NCBI RefSeq assembly: GCF_024448985.1 | Contig: NZ_JAMOII010000001.1 | Span: 62,001-126,000 of the forward strand | Direction of reading: 5' to 3' | Source: Stutzerimonas stutzeri | Lineage (GTDB): Bacteria; Pseudomonadota; Gammaproteobacteria; Pseudomonadales; Pseudomonadaceae | Length of the DNA stretch: 64,000 nucleotides | In this document: piece by piece, positions 9,320-17,224 of the stretch | Numbering within the stretch: the stretch's first letter is position 1 | Layout of the letters: each line of letters begins with the position of its first letter | Position numbers and translations under genes: made by a program | The notes under the pieces: generated by a model | The model's input: only the letters and a program-made list of their open reading frames with translations | What the model was told of the DNA's origin: nothing | Database searches by the model: none

Positions 9320-9720
9320 CGGTTACCGCGACGCGCGTTTACCGCCGCTGCAACAGGCGTGGACGATTGGACTCGAAGCGCTGGACCACAAATCAACTGA
9401 TCGTCACTAGCGACCATTCGCCGATCTGCCCGTCGCCCAGCAGGATGAGCTGCTCGGTGCCATGCAGCGCGACGAGGTGGAAAGCGCTGCGTGGCAAGGC
9501 ATGCCCGCTGCGGTGTTCTTCGCCCATCGAGTAGTCCACGACATCAGCGCCGCCTACTACAGCCATCCGACGACCTGGAATGAGCTCGGTTTCGGCGGGC
9601 CGGCCAGCCCGCGCGGTTACGTGCGCCTTGGCCGAAGATGCCCGCGACAGCTGGGAAGCCGCTGAAGCCCATCCAGGCGAGGAAGCCAAAGCACGGAAGT
9701 TAAACCGCCATGTCCGCTGA
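9320..9720 (+). pseudogene. Remnant of gluconate 2-dehydrogenase subunit 3 gene
   Basis: Conceptual translation gives YRDARLPPLQQAWTIGLEAL, then an in-frame TAG near 9404, then PFADLPVAQQDELLGAMQRD, SAAWQGMPAAVFFAHRVVHD, AYYSHPTTWNELGFGGPASP and RGYVRLG. A one-base frameshift near 9633 follows, and the frame then continues as EDARDSWEAAEAHPGEEAKARKL to a TGA at 9718-9720. This is the pattern of the small (subunit 3) component of FAD gluconate dehydrogenase-type complexes. The true start is gone, deleted together with the 3' half of the preceding enolase-family gene. Its end overlaps the start of the GMC oxidoreductase gene, as expected for partner subunits. Confidence 0.75.
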
Positions 9721-10411
9721 TCGCTGGCTCGATGCCCTATACACACCGCGCGGCCGACACGGACGTGCACCGGACGTGTTCCGGCGCGGCGGTTGGGTGC
9801 CGATGTGCGAATACCCTGAGCACGAGCCGGTGGATTTCGCCATCGTCGGCACCGGCGCCGGAGGTGGCACGCTGGCGTGCAAGCTGGCCGAAGCCGGCTT
9901 CTCGGTCGTCGCCTTCGACGCTGGGGCCTGGTGGCGACCGCTGGAGGAGTTCGCCTCGGATGAGGCCCACCAGGAAAAGCTGTTCTGGACTGACGAGCGC
10001 CTGTGCGACGGCCAGAATCCCATCAAGCTCGGCACCAATAACAGTGGCAATCGGTCGGCGGCAGCACGGTCCACTTCGCCATGGTCTCGCTGCGGATGCG
10101 TCCGGAATGGTTCAAGGCGCGCTCACTGCTCGGCTACGGTTTCGACTGGCCACTCGACTGGCGTGAGATGTGGCGCTACTACGAAGAGGTTGAACAGGCG
10201 TTGAAAATCTCTGGTCCGGTGCGCTACCCCTGGGGCCCTAAGCTGCCACGCTACCCGTACCGTCAGCACGAGATCAACGCATCAGGCATGGATTTGCGAC
10301 GGCTCGGTGTTTCCAACCCCGGGCGGGGTCAACCCGTCGCGGACCATCCAGGCGATCGCCTGCCGAACCGCCGATCGCATACGTGCGCTGGCCGCACGTG
10401 GCGAGCTTTGA
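9710..10411 (+). pseudogene. Broken GMC-family oxidoreductase (gluconate dehydrogenase-like large subunit)
   Basis: ATG 9710 opens a GMC flavoprotein with the FAD Rossmann motif VDFAIVGTGAGGGTLACKLAE and FDAGAWWRP. After GTNNSGN (near 10047) one base is missing and the protein continues in another frame as AMVSLRMRPEWFKARSLLGY, DWPLDWREMWRYYEEVEQAL and YPYRQHEINA. The DNA then jumps to the extreme carboxy terminus of the same family in a third frame: DGSVFPTPGGVNPSRTIQAI, ACRTADRIRALAARGEL, stop TGA 10409-10411. About 300 internal residues, including the catalytic His region, are deleted. With the subunit 3 remnant it once formed a periplasmic polyol or sugar-acid dehydrogenase. Confidence 0.8.
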
Positions 10412-10475
10412 TGTGATTGCCTATTAGCGAAGGGCAAGTCCGCCGATACCTAGAGGGCGCGACCGTCCATTCGGC

Positions 10476-11489
10476 CTATGGCTGACCGTTGCCACCAGAG
10501 GCGCCGTAGACCTGACCGGTAACGTAACTGGCTTCGGTCGACGCCAGCAGCACATACAGCGGCGCGATTTCGGCAGGTTGGCCCGGACGGCTCAAAGGCG
10601 TGTCGCCGCCGAAGCTTTTCAGATTCTCCATGGTCTGGCCGCCGCTGACCTGGAGCGGCGTCCAGAACGGACCCGGTGCCACTCCATTGACTCGAATGCC
10701 TTTCGCGATCAATTGCTTGGCCAACCCCTTGCTGAAGTTGGTGATCGCGGCCTTGGTCAGTGAGTAGTCCAGCAGGTTGGCTGGCGGATCGTAGGTGGTA
10801 ACCGACGAGGTATTGATGATCGACGATCCGGCCGGCATGTGCGGTACGGCCGCCTTGGTAATCCAGAACATGGCGTAGAGGTTGGTCTTCAGCGTCCAGT
10901 CGAACTGCTCGGTGGTGATGTCGAGAATCGACTGTTCGCTGTTCTGCCGCGCCGCATTGTTGACCAGGATATCGAGCCCGCCCAACCCCTCGACGGCCCG
11001 CTGCACCAGCTCGCGGCAGAAGGCTTCGTCACGAATATCGCCGGGCAGGGCGACCGCCTTGCGTCCCGCTTCGCGGATCTGCTCGACTACCGCTTGGGCG
11101 TCCGGCTCTTCATCGGGGAGATAACCGATGGCCACGTCAGCGCCTTCGCGCGCGAAGGCAATTGCTGCAGCACGCCCGATGCCCGAGTCGCCGCCTGTGA
11201 TCAAAGCCTTACGACCGGCCAGGCGGTTCGACCCCTGATAGCTGGTCTCGCCATGATCGGGTGGCGGCTGCATGTCTCGGGCGAGCCCCGGCCATGGCTG
11301 CGATTGCTTTTCAAACGGCGGCTGCGGGTAAATGGCTTTTGGGTCCCGCAATGGAGCCGGCGCCGGCGGCAATTCAGTACTCGATCCGGTTGACTGGGCA
11401 AAGACCGGCAACACCATACCGGCCGCCAGCGTGGCGGCGGCGCCTTGAATGAGTTTGCGGCGTGAATCGTCATGATCGTCCGAGTGCAT
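10476..11489 (-). CDS. Exported short-chain dehydrogenase/reductase (SDR)
   Basis: The open frame is longer, but ATG 11489 has a clear AGGAG site and is followed by a twin-arginine-like leader (DSRRKLIQGAAATLAAGMVLPVFA), so I start there (about 337 residues). A proline-rich linker precedes a classical SDR: TGGDSGIGRAAAIAFAREGA for NAD(P), DILVNNAARQ, Ser in NTSSVTTY, Tyr-x3-Lys in DYSLTKAAI and VNGVAPGPFWTPL. It belongs to the group of general-stress SDRs with a long amino-terminal extension. The substrate is unknown. A Tat leader on an SDR implies folding with cofactor before export. A decayed relative lies at 4529-4806. Confidence 0.85.
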   Translation of the reverse strand: MHSDDHDDSRRKLIQGAAATLAAGMVLPVFAQSTGSSTELPPAPAPLRDPKAIYPQPPFEKQSQPWPGLARDMQPPPDHGETSYQGSNRLAGRKALITGGDSGIGRAAAIAFAREGADVAIGYLPDEEPDAQAVVEQIREAGRKAVALPGDIRDEAFCRELVQRAVEGLGGLDILVNNAARQNSEQSILDITTEQFDWTLKTNLYAMFWITKAAVPHMPAGSSIINTSSVTTYDPPANLLDYSLTKAAITNFSKGLAKQLIAKGIRVNGVAPGPFWTPLQVSGGQTMENLKSFGGDTPLSRPGQPAEIAPLYVLLASTEASYVTGQVYGASGGNGQP

Positions 11490-11673
11490 GGAGGCTCCTG
11501 TAAAGGGGCTGTGCTGCATCCGGCACTCCATTACCCGATGGTGGCTGGAAGGTATTGAGCCATGCCATTGGCTCTTGGGCTGGTGTGAAGATAGACGCGC
11601 CGGGAAAAAATATCGTTCCCTCGGCCGGATGGCCGGGCTGTTGTCGTCCAAGCCCGGCGGCAGAGCCGGCAAC

Positions 11674-13149
11674 TCAGAGCGGCCTGGTTGCCAGCGGCTG
11701 GTGGGCCGGACCGTGGATGACGCCGCCGTTGGCCTCGAAAATCGAGCCGTGGCACGGACAGTCCCAGGTGCGATCAGCGTTGTTCCAAGTAACGGTGCAG
11801 CCCATGTGCGTGCATGCCGCGGAGACGCCGTGCAGTACGCCGGAATCGTCTCGCCATACGGCAATCTTTTCATCACCGCGGGTGATCACGCCGCCCTCGC
11901 CACGGCCGATGGCATCCAGCCCATCGACCTGCGAGTGACTGTCGCTGCTCTGATTGAAATCGTCCGGAGATGGGCGCGTCGGATCATAAAGGGCTTTCCA
12001 GGGCCGGCGGCCAGTCGTGATCTGGCGCGCGATGCCCAACCCGGCAGCGGTGCCGTTGCTGATACCCCAGCCATTGAAGCCGGTCGCAACGAACAGGCCG
12101 GGCGATTGCTCGCTGTCCGGCTCGCCGACATAAGCCATGCGGTCGGCGGTGTCGTAGTCTTCGTTGCACCAGCGCCATAGCGGTTCGTTTACCGGCAAGT
12201 TGCTCCGCGCCCAGTTTTCCAGATCGACGAAGCGTCGGGCGACATCGCCGTCCTGCCCGGTTTTAAAGCGCGGCCCAAGCACGATCAACAGCGGACCTTC
12301 GCTATCGCGGCCCATGCGGATCGAATGGGTGGGCTCGTCGATGCCGATGAACATGCCGTCCAGGTGTATGCCTGCCTGGGGTCGGAAAGCCATGGCCACA
12401 TGGCAACGTGGTTGGGTGGGGCTGACCAGGTCGACAGGAGTCTGAATGGGCATGTGCGTGGCGAGAATCACCTGATCGGCCTCGACGCTTCCGTCCTCGA
12501 AGCCGACCTGCCAGCGACCCTTGCGCTCGACACTCTGCGCGCGGGTCTGCTGGTGAATGCGTCCCCCGCGCGCCTGTACCGCAGCGGCAAGGCCGACCAA
12601 ATAATTGGCCGGGTTGAATTGCGCCTGGTCTGGAAATTCCAGCGCGCCGGCGGTCTCGAAGGGCAGCGGCGCATGCTCCCACACCCGTGCGGCAAACCCG
12701 AGGCAACGCGCCGCTTCGGCTTCTTGCTCGATGGCCGGCCTCCATTGCTCGGAGCAGGCGTAGGCGAAGGCGGACTGCCGTTGATAATCGCAGTCGATGT
12801 GGTGGGTTTCGACCCAATCGCGGATCCGCTCCACGGCTTCACGATTGGCATCGGCATAGCACTGCGCCAATTCTTGCCCAAAGGTGTCGATCATGTGCCG
12901 GTAGATGAGCGCATGCTGGGTGGTGACCTTAGCCGTCGAGCGACCGGTTACCTGTCGGCCAACCTCGCGCGCTTCCAACACCACGACGGACTTGCCAGCC
13001 TCGCATAGCACCATGGCGGCGCTCAGCCCGACGATGCCGGCACCCACTACGACGACGTCGCATTCGGTGTGCCCGGTCAGCCGGGGAAAGTCGCCGCGTT
13101 GCGCGTTGGCAGTCCAGCAGCAATCGGGAGTGGCGGAGAGTGCGGGCAT
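11674..13149 (-). CDS. FAD-dependent oxidoreductase with carboxy-terminal Rieske [2Fe-2S] domain
   Basis: About 491 residues from ATG 13149 (MPALSATPDCCW), which has an AGGAA site; the open frame upstream is not used. The amino-terminal DAO-type FAD domain has CDVVVVGAGIVGLSAAMVL and STAKVTTQHALIY. The flavin domain ends with GLFVATGFNGWGISNGTAAG. The last 100 residues form a Rieske domain with CTHMGC and CPCHGS, the two Cys-His pairs that hold the [2Fe-2S] cluster. This fused architecture is widespread in stress-related loci; its electron donor and substrate are not established. It is encoded on the same strand as the exported SDR downstream, 184 bases away. Confidence 0.9.
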   Translation of the reverse strand: MPALSATPDCCWTANAQRGDFPRLTGHTECDVVVVGAGIVGLSAAMVLCEAGKSVVVLEAREVGRQVTGRSTAKVTTQHALIYRHMIDTFGQELAQCYADANREAVERIRDWVETHHIDCDYQRQSAFAYACSEQWRPAIEQEAEAARCLGFAARVWEHAPLPFETAGALEFPDQAQFNPANYLVGLAAAVQARGGRIHQQTRAQSVERKGRWQVGFEDGSVEADQVILATHMPIQTPVDLVSPTQPRCHVAMAFRPQAGIHLDGMFIGIDEPTHSIRMGRDSEGPLLIVLGPRFKTGQDGDVARRFVDLENWARSNLPVNEPLWRWCNEDYDTADRMAYVGEPDSEQSPGLFVATGFNGWGISNGTAAGLGIARQITTGRRPWKALYDPTRPSPDDFNQSSDSHSQVDGLDAIGRGEGGVITRGDEKIAVWRDDSGVLHGVSAACTHMGCTVTWNNADRTWDCPCHGSIFEANGGVIHGPAHQPLATRPL

Positions 13150-13470
13150 GAGCGGTTCCTCGTTGGCTGATTTGATCGGTATTTCAGTAGAACGACCCCG
13201 TCCGGCCAGGTTCCGCCCATCGGGCAGGAGAGACTGGCCTGCGCCGCATCGTTGTGGGGTGCGCCTTCGGCGGAGTGGATCGACCATCGTCAACGCCAGG
13301 TTTTTTAGGGACGCGCTTCCTCAGAGCGATGGATGCGGAGGGCAAAAACGACAGGAATAACCCAGTTTCCGGGGCCCTCGTGCCGTCCCCTCTTGTCGGT
13401 TTGTGGCTGAAAGGCAAAACCGTAAACGATTGTTCCGGTCATTTCCTTGAACCCAGTGCGGAGGTGAACG
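13150..13470. other. Divergent intergenic region
   Basis: The region between the divergent FAD/Rieske and glutaredoxin genes should hold both promoters. I recognise no operator or riboswitch. A strong GGAGGTGA ribosome site precedes the glutaredoxin ATG. Confidence 0.4.
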
Positions 13471-14115
13471 ATGAAGCTCTATTACTACGACCACTGTCCC
13501 TTCAGTGCCCGAGTACGCATGGCATTGAACATGAAAGGGATCGAAGCCGAGCGTGTGGTGTTGCCCGCCGATGACGAGCAGACCATCACCCGCCTGATCG
13601 GCAAGCACCAGATACCGGTGCTGGTGCGTGATGACGACACGCCGATGGCCGACAGCATGGGTATCGTCAAATACCTCGATTATCTCGACGGCCAACCCAT
13701 GATCCAGGAGCCGGATACCGCTGCACTGAACGAATGGCTCGAGCCTTTTGTACCAAACCTGCAATACCTCGGTTACCCGCGCTGGACGCAGATCGGTCTG
13801 AAGGAGTTCGCCAGCCTTTCGGCATACGAGCATTTCCGCAAGAAAAAAACCGAAACCATCGGCGACTTCGACGAAGCGCTGGCCAACACTGAGGCCAAAG
13901 CGCGCGAGGTCGAAGCACAGCTGAGGCGATTGCCGGAGCTCATCGACCTGACTCCGACCCATCAGCAACCGCGCTGGGATGACGTCACGCTATTTCCCAT
14001 GCTCCGTAGCTTGAGCGTGGTGAAGGCAGTCGACTGGCCTGAAGAAGTGCGCGCCTATACCGTGACCCAGGCGCAGCGCTACGGACTCGACACTTTTTTC
14101 GACCGGGCGCTCTGA
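13471..14115 (+). CDS. grxB: Glutaredoxin 2 (GrxB family), monothiol-like active site
   Basis: 214 residues with the Grx2 layout: an amino-terminal thioredoxin-fold domain (MKLYYYDHCPFSARVRMAL) and an all-helical carboxy-terminal domain like glutathione S-transferases. The cis-proline region IPVLV and the glutathione-binding DSMGIVKYLD are present. The active site reads CPFS, where the Escherichia coli enzyme has CPYC, so the resolving cysteine is replaced by serine. It should use glutathione to reduce mixed disulfides (deglutathionylation) rather than catalyse full dithiol exchange. Length matches the family (about 215). The ribosome site is GGAGGTGA. Confidence 0.9.
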   Translation: MKLYYYDHCPFSARVRMALNMKGIEAERVVLPADDEQTITRLIGKHQIPVLVRDDDTPMADSMGIVKYLDYLDGQPMIQEPDTAALNEWLEPFVPNLQYLGYPRWTQIGLKEFASLSAYEHFRKKKTETIGDFDEALANTEAKAREVEAQLRRLPELIDLTPTHQQPRWDDVTLFPMLRSLSVVKAVDWPEEVRAYTVTQAQRYGLDTFFDRAL

Positions 14116-14374
14116 CACACGGCAGCCGGCGGCGTGCGAGGTGGCGCAGCGCTGTCTCGTAGATGACCATCGGCCAGCGTAGCGTGCGGAGGAGACCGTC
14201 TCGTAACTGTCCGCGACCCGCTCGGCAACCGTTCGCCGGAACGTCGAGGCGCCTCGAAGCTCCAAGCAGGAGCCGTATACAGAGTGCTTCATCGATGTCT
14301 TGCCCAAACCTTGCTGCCGAATGCCATAGCGTCTTGCCCAGGTTCGCCTTTGAGCCGACGGGGGCCGTGTACGG

Positions 14375-16495
14375 ATGAAAACCAGCCGATGGATCATCCT
14401 CGCCCTGCTGATCACGGCGGTTGCATGCTTTTTCATTTTCGATCTCGGCCAATACCTCACCCTCGAATCGATCAAGGCGCACAGCGGCGCCCTGCACGGA
14501 CAGGTGCAGGCCCATCCGTGGTGGGCCGGTGGGGTGTTCTTCGCCGTCTACGCCGCGCTCACCGCGCTGTCGTTTCCCGGTACGGTGGTGCTGACGCTGC
14601 TCGCCGGCGCCTTGTTCGGCTTGATAGAAGGCACCGTGCTGGTGTCCTTCGCCTCCAACGTTGGCGCGCTGGTTGCGATGCTCATCAGCCGCTTCATGCT
14701 GCGCGATTGGGTGCAGAAGCGCTTCGGCAAGCAGATCGCCGGGATCAACAAAGGGCTGGCACGCGACGGTAGCTTCTACCTCGTCTCGCTGCGGCTGATT
14801 CCGATAGTGCCCTTCGTGCTGCTGAACCCGGCGCTGGGCCTGACGCGGATCAACCTGTGGACCTTCTGGTGGACTACCCAACTGGGGATGCTGCCCGGCA
14901 ATGCCATCTACGTGAACGCGGGCGAAAAACTGGTCGGCCTGCGCTCGCTGTCCGGCATTCTGTCGCCAAGCATTATCAGCACACTGGTGCTGCTGGCAGT
15001 GTTCCCGCTCATCGCGACACGACTGCTGACCTACTACAAGGGGCGCAAGGTTTACCGCGGCTGGCGCAAGCCCGAACGCTTCGATTACAACCTGGTAGTG
15101 ATCGGTGGCGGCACGGGCGGGCTGGCGACGGCGCGCACCGCCGCCTCGCTCAAGGCGCAGGTTTGCCTGGTCGAGCGCGAGCGCCTCGGCGGTGTGGCCA
15201 TGCATGAAGGCGGCGTGCCGACCAAGGCCTTTCGGCGTCTGGTGAGCGGCATTCACGCCAGGCATGACGGCCAGCCGTCGGGCGAAGCGTTCGCCGGGCT
15301 GATGAAGCAGGTGCAGCAGCTGACCGAGGCCGCCCGTCATGATGCGTCGGTCGAGCATTACTCGCGCCTCGGCGTCGAAGTGATCGAGGGCGAAGGGCGG
15401 CTCAGCTCGCCCTGGACGGTTGAAGCAGGCGGACGCACGCTGACCACCCGCGCCGTGGTCATCGCCACCGGCAGTCGGCCGTGGCCGCCGCCGATCCCCG
15501 GTCTTGAGGCGGTCGAGCCGCTGACCTGCGACACCCTGCTGCAACTGCGTGAGCGCCCCGACCGGCTGCTGGTGCTCGGCAGCGGGGCAGGGGCATGCGA
15601 GTTCGCCCAGCTCTTTCAACGTCTGGGTTGCCAAGTCACCCTGGTCTGCGAAGAGGAGCGCCTGCTCGATCAAGAGGATGTCGAAGCCGCCCAGGCACTG
15701 ACCGCCGCGCTGATCGCAGATGGCGTCGACCTGCGGCTTGGCCTGACGGCGCAGCGGGTCGAGATCATCGACGGCACACGTCGGTTGGTTTGCCGGGCCG
15801 GCGAAGGCGACGAGCAGTCGCTGCCCTTCGATCAGGTCCTGTTGATGCTCGGTCAGCAGGCCGATGTCGAGGGGCTGGGAATGGAGGCCTTGAAGCTCGA
15901 TTGCGGCGATGACGGCACGCTGGAGGCGGACGAATATCTCGCCACGCGATATCCGAACATCTACGCAGTCGGCAGCGTCGCCGGACCCTACGGGGCTTCC
16001 TATGTCGCCGAGCACCAGGCCTGGTACGCCGCGTTCAATGCGCTATTCGGCGGGCTCAAACGGTTCGTCGTAAGCGACCGGGTGATACCTCGCGCCGTCT
16101 TCACTTCCCCGGAGATGGCCACCGTCGGATTGACCGAGCATGAGGCGCGGGAGCTGAAGCTTGAATTCGAGACCACCCGGCTCGATCTGACGACACTGGC
16201 CGGGGCGGTAGTCGAAGGCGCCGGACAGGGATTCGTCAAGGTGCTCACCGAGCAGAACAAGGATCGCATCCTCGGCGTCACCATCGTCGGCGAGCATGCG
16301 AGCGAAACGCTTGCCGGGTTCGTCGTAGCGATGAAGCACAAACTCGGATTGAACAAGCTGGGCGACACCGTCCAGCTCAGCCCGACCCAGGGCGAAGTGC
16401 TGCGAAGGGCCGCCGAGATCTGGCGACAACAGCACCGATCCGCACGGATGCTGGCCTGGGCCGAGCGGCTGAATCGCTGGCGAATCAAAAGGTAA
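14375..16495 (+). CDS. VTT (TVP38/DedA-like) membrane domain fused to a mercuric-reductase-like flavoprotein lacking the redox cysteines
   Basis: 706 residues. Residues 1-230 are a VTT/SNARE-associated membrane domain with several helices and the LRLIPIVPFVLLNPALGLT block. Residues about 236-700 are a pyridine-nucleotide-disulfide oxidoreductase fold: NLVVIGGGTGGLATARTAA (FAD), LGSGAGACEFAQLFQRLG (NAD), YAVGSVAGP, and a dimerisation domain with PRAVFTSPEMATVGLTE. The redox motif that should read GGxCxxxxCxPxK reads GGVAMHEGGVPTK, so both cysteines are replaced (Ala 275, Gly 280). The terminal His-Pro of the catalytic dyad appears as SPTQGE. FAD and NAD sites look intact, so it may be a non-disulfide NAD(P)H dehydrogenase at the membrane. 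Confidence 0.88.
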   Translation: MKTSRWIILALLITAVACFFIFDLGQYLTLESIKAHSGALHGQVQAHPWWAGGVFFAVYAALTALSFPGTVVLTLLAGALFGLIEGTVLVSFASNVGALVAMLISRFMLRDWVQKRFGKQIAGINKGLARDGSFYLVSLRLIPIVPFVLLNPALGLTRINLWTFWWTTQLGMLPGNAIYVNAGEKLVGLRSLSGILSPSIISTLVLLAVFPLIATRLLTYYKGRKVYRGWRKPERFDYNLVVIGGGTGGLATARTAASLKAQVCLVERERLGGVAMHEGGVPTKAFRRLVSGIHARHDGQPSGEAFAGLMKQVQQLTEAARHDASVEHYSRLGVEVIEGEGRLSSPWTVEAGGRTLTTRAVVIATGSRPWPPPIPGLEAVEPLTCDTLLQLRERPDRLLVLGSGAGACEFAQLFQRLGCQVTLVCEEERLLDQEDVEAAQALTAALIADGVDLRLGLTAQRVEIIDGTRRLVCRAGEGDEQSLPFDQVLLMLGQQADVEGLGMEALKLDCGDDGTLEADEYLATRYPNIYAVGSVAGPYGASYVAEHQAWYAAFNALFGGLKRFVVSDRVIPRAVFTSPEMATVGLTEHEARELKLEFETTRLDLTTLAGAVVEGAGQGFVKVLTEQNKDRILGVTIVGEHASETLAGFVVAMKHKLGLNKLGDTVQLSPTQGEVLRRAAEIWRQQHRSARMLAWAERLNRWRIKR

Positions 16496-16547
16496 GCGCG
16501 CCAGCGTAGTTGGGTGATGTTGCCGCCTTCGGCCCAACCCGTCGAGA

Positions 16548-17222
16548 CTAAACGCGACCTTGGTTGGAGCGCTCGAGTAGCTCGATGACCTCTTCATCGG
16601 TGGTCTGATCGAAACGCTCATAGTGCAGGCCGACGGCGCGGAACGGCTCGGGCGCGAAGGGACAGGCGAGTTCGTCGACCAGCGGTCGCAGCAAGGCCAG
16701 CGATTGCTCGGCACCGACCGGCGCGGCGAAGATCAGCCGGCGCGGTTTCACATCGGCCAGCGCCAGCAGCGCAACCTTGGCCGTGTTGCCGGTGGCAACC
16801 CCATCATCGACGACCACCACGACCCGTTCGGCCAGCGATATCGGCGGGCGACCGGCTGTGTAAATCGCACGCCGGCGCTTGATTTCTTTCAGCTGGCGGG
16901 CCTTTTCCTGCTCGAACCAGTCGGGCGATGCGGCGAAGTAATCGAGTGCCGCTTCGTCCATCACCCAGCGCGGGTCGGCGCCGTCCACCACCGCACCCAC
17001 GGCGTACTCCTCATGTCCGGGCGCGCCGATCTTGCGCACCATTACCAGATCCAGCGGCGCGTCGAAGGCTTGGGCTATCTCGAAGGCGACCGGCACGCCG
17101 CCGCGCGGCAGGGCGAGCACCACCGGCGTTTCATCGAGCATTGGGCGCAGCACCTTGACCAAGGTTTGGCCGGCCTCTCGACGGTCGGCGAACAACGGGG
17201 AAGCAAGCTGAAACTGGCGCAT
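16548..17222 (-). CDS. Phosphoribosyltransferase-family protein
   Basis: About 224 residues from ATG 17222 (MRQFQLASPLFADRREAG). It has the type I PRT fold with VVLALPRGGVPVAFEIA near the start and the PRPP loop VVVVVDDGVATGNTAKVAL. Relatives are the stand-alone 'phosphoribosyltransferase' proteins often found next to, or fused with, a dienelactone-hydrolase domain. The nucleobase substrate is unknown and it may not act on nucleobases at all. Its start lies two bases after the stop of the erythromycin-esterase-like gene, so the two are one transcription unit. A fragment of an alpha/beta hydrolase gene lies just beyond that unit at 18681. Confidence 0.85.
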   Translation of the reverse strand: MRQFQLASPLFADRREAGQTLVKVLRPMLDETPVVLALPRGGVPVAFEIAQAFDAPLDLVMVRKIGAPGHEEYAVGAVVDGADPRWVMDEAALDYFAASPDWFEQEKARQLKEIKRRRAIYTAGRPPISLAERVVVVVDDGVATGNTAKVALLALADVKPRRLIFAAPVGAEQSLALLRPLVDELACPFAPEPFRAVGLHYERFDQTTDEEVIELLERSNQGRV

Positions 17223-17224
17223 GG

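Noticed and set aside
11490-11876. Amino-terminal extension of the exported SDR
   Set aside because: The extension has shadow-like composition, and ATG 11489 has a strong AGGAG site followed by a twin-arginine leader.
13985-16015. 676-codon minus-strand frame opposite the VTT-flavoprotein gene
   Set aside because: Long antisense frames are common in high-GC coding DNA. The plus-strand protein has clear domains and the antisense product has none.
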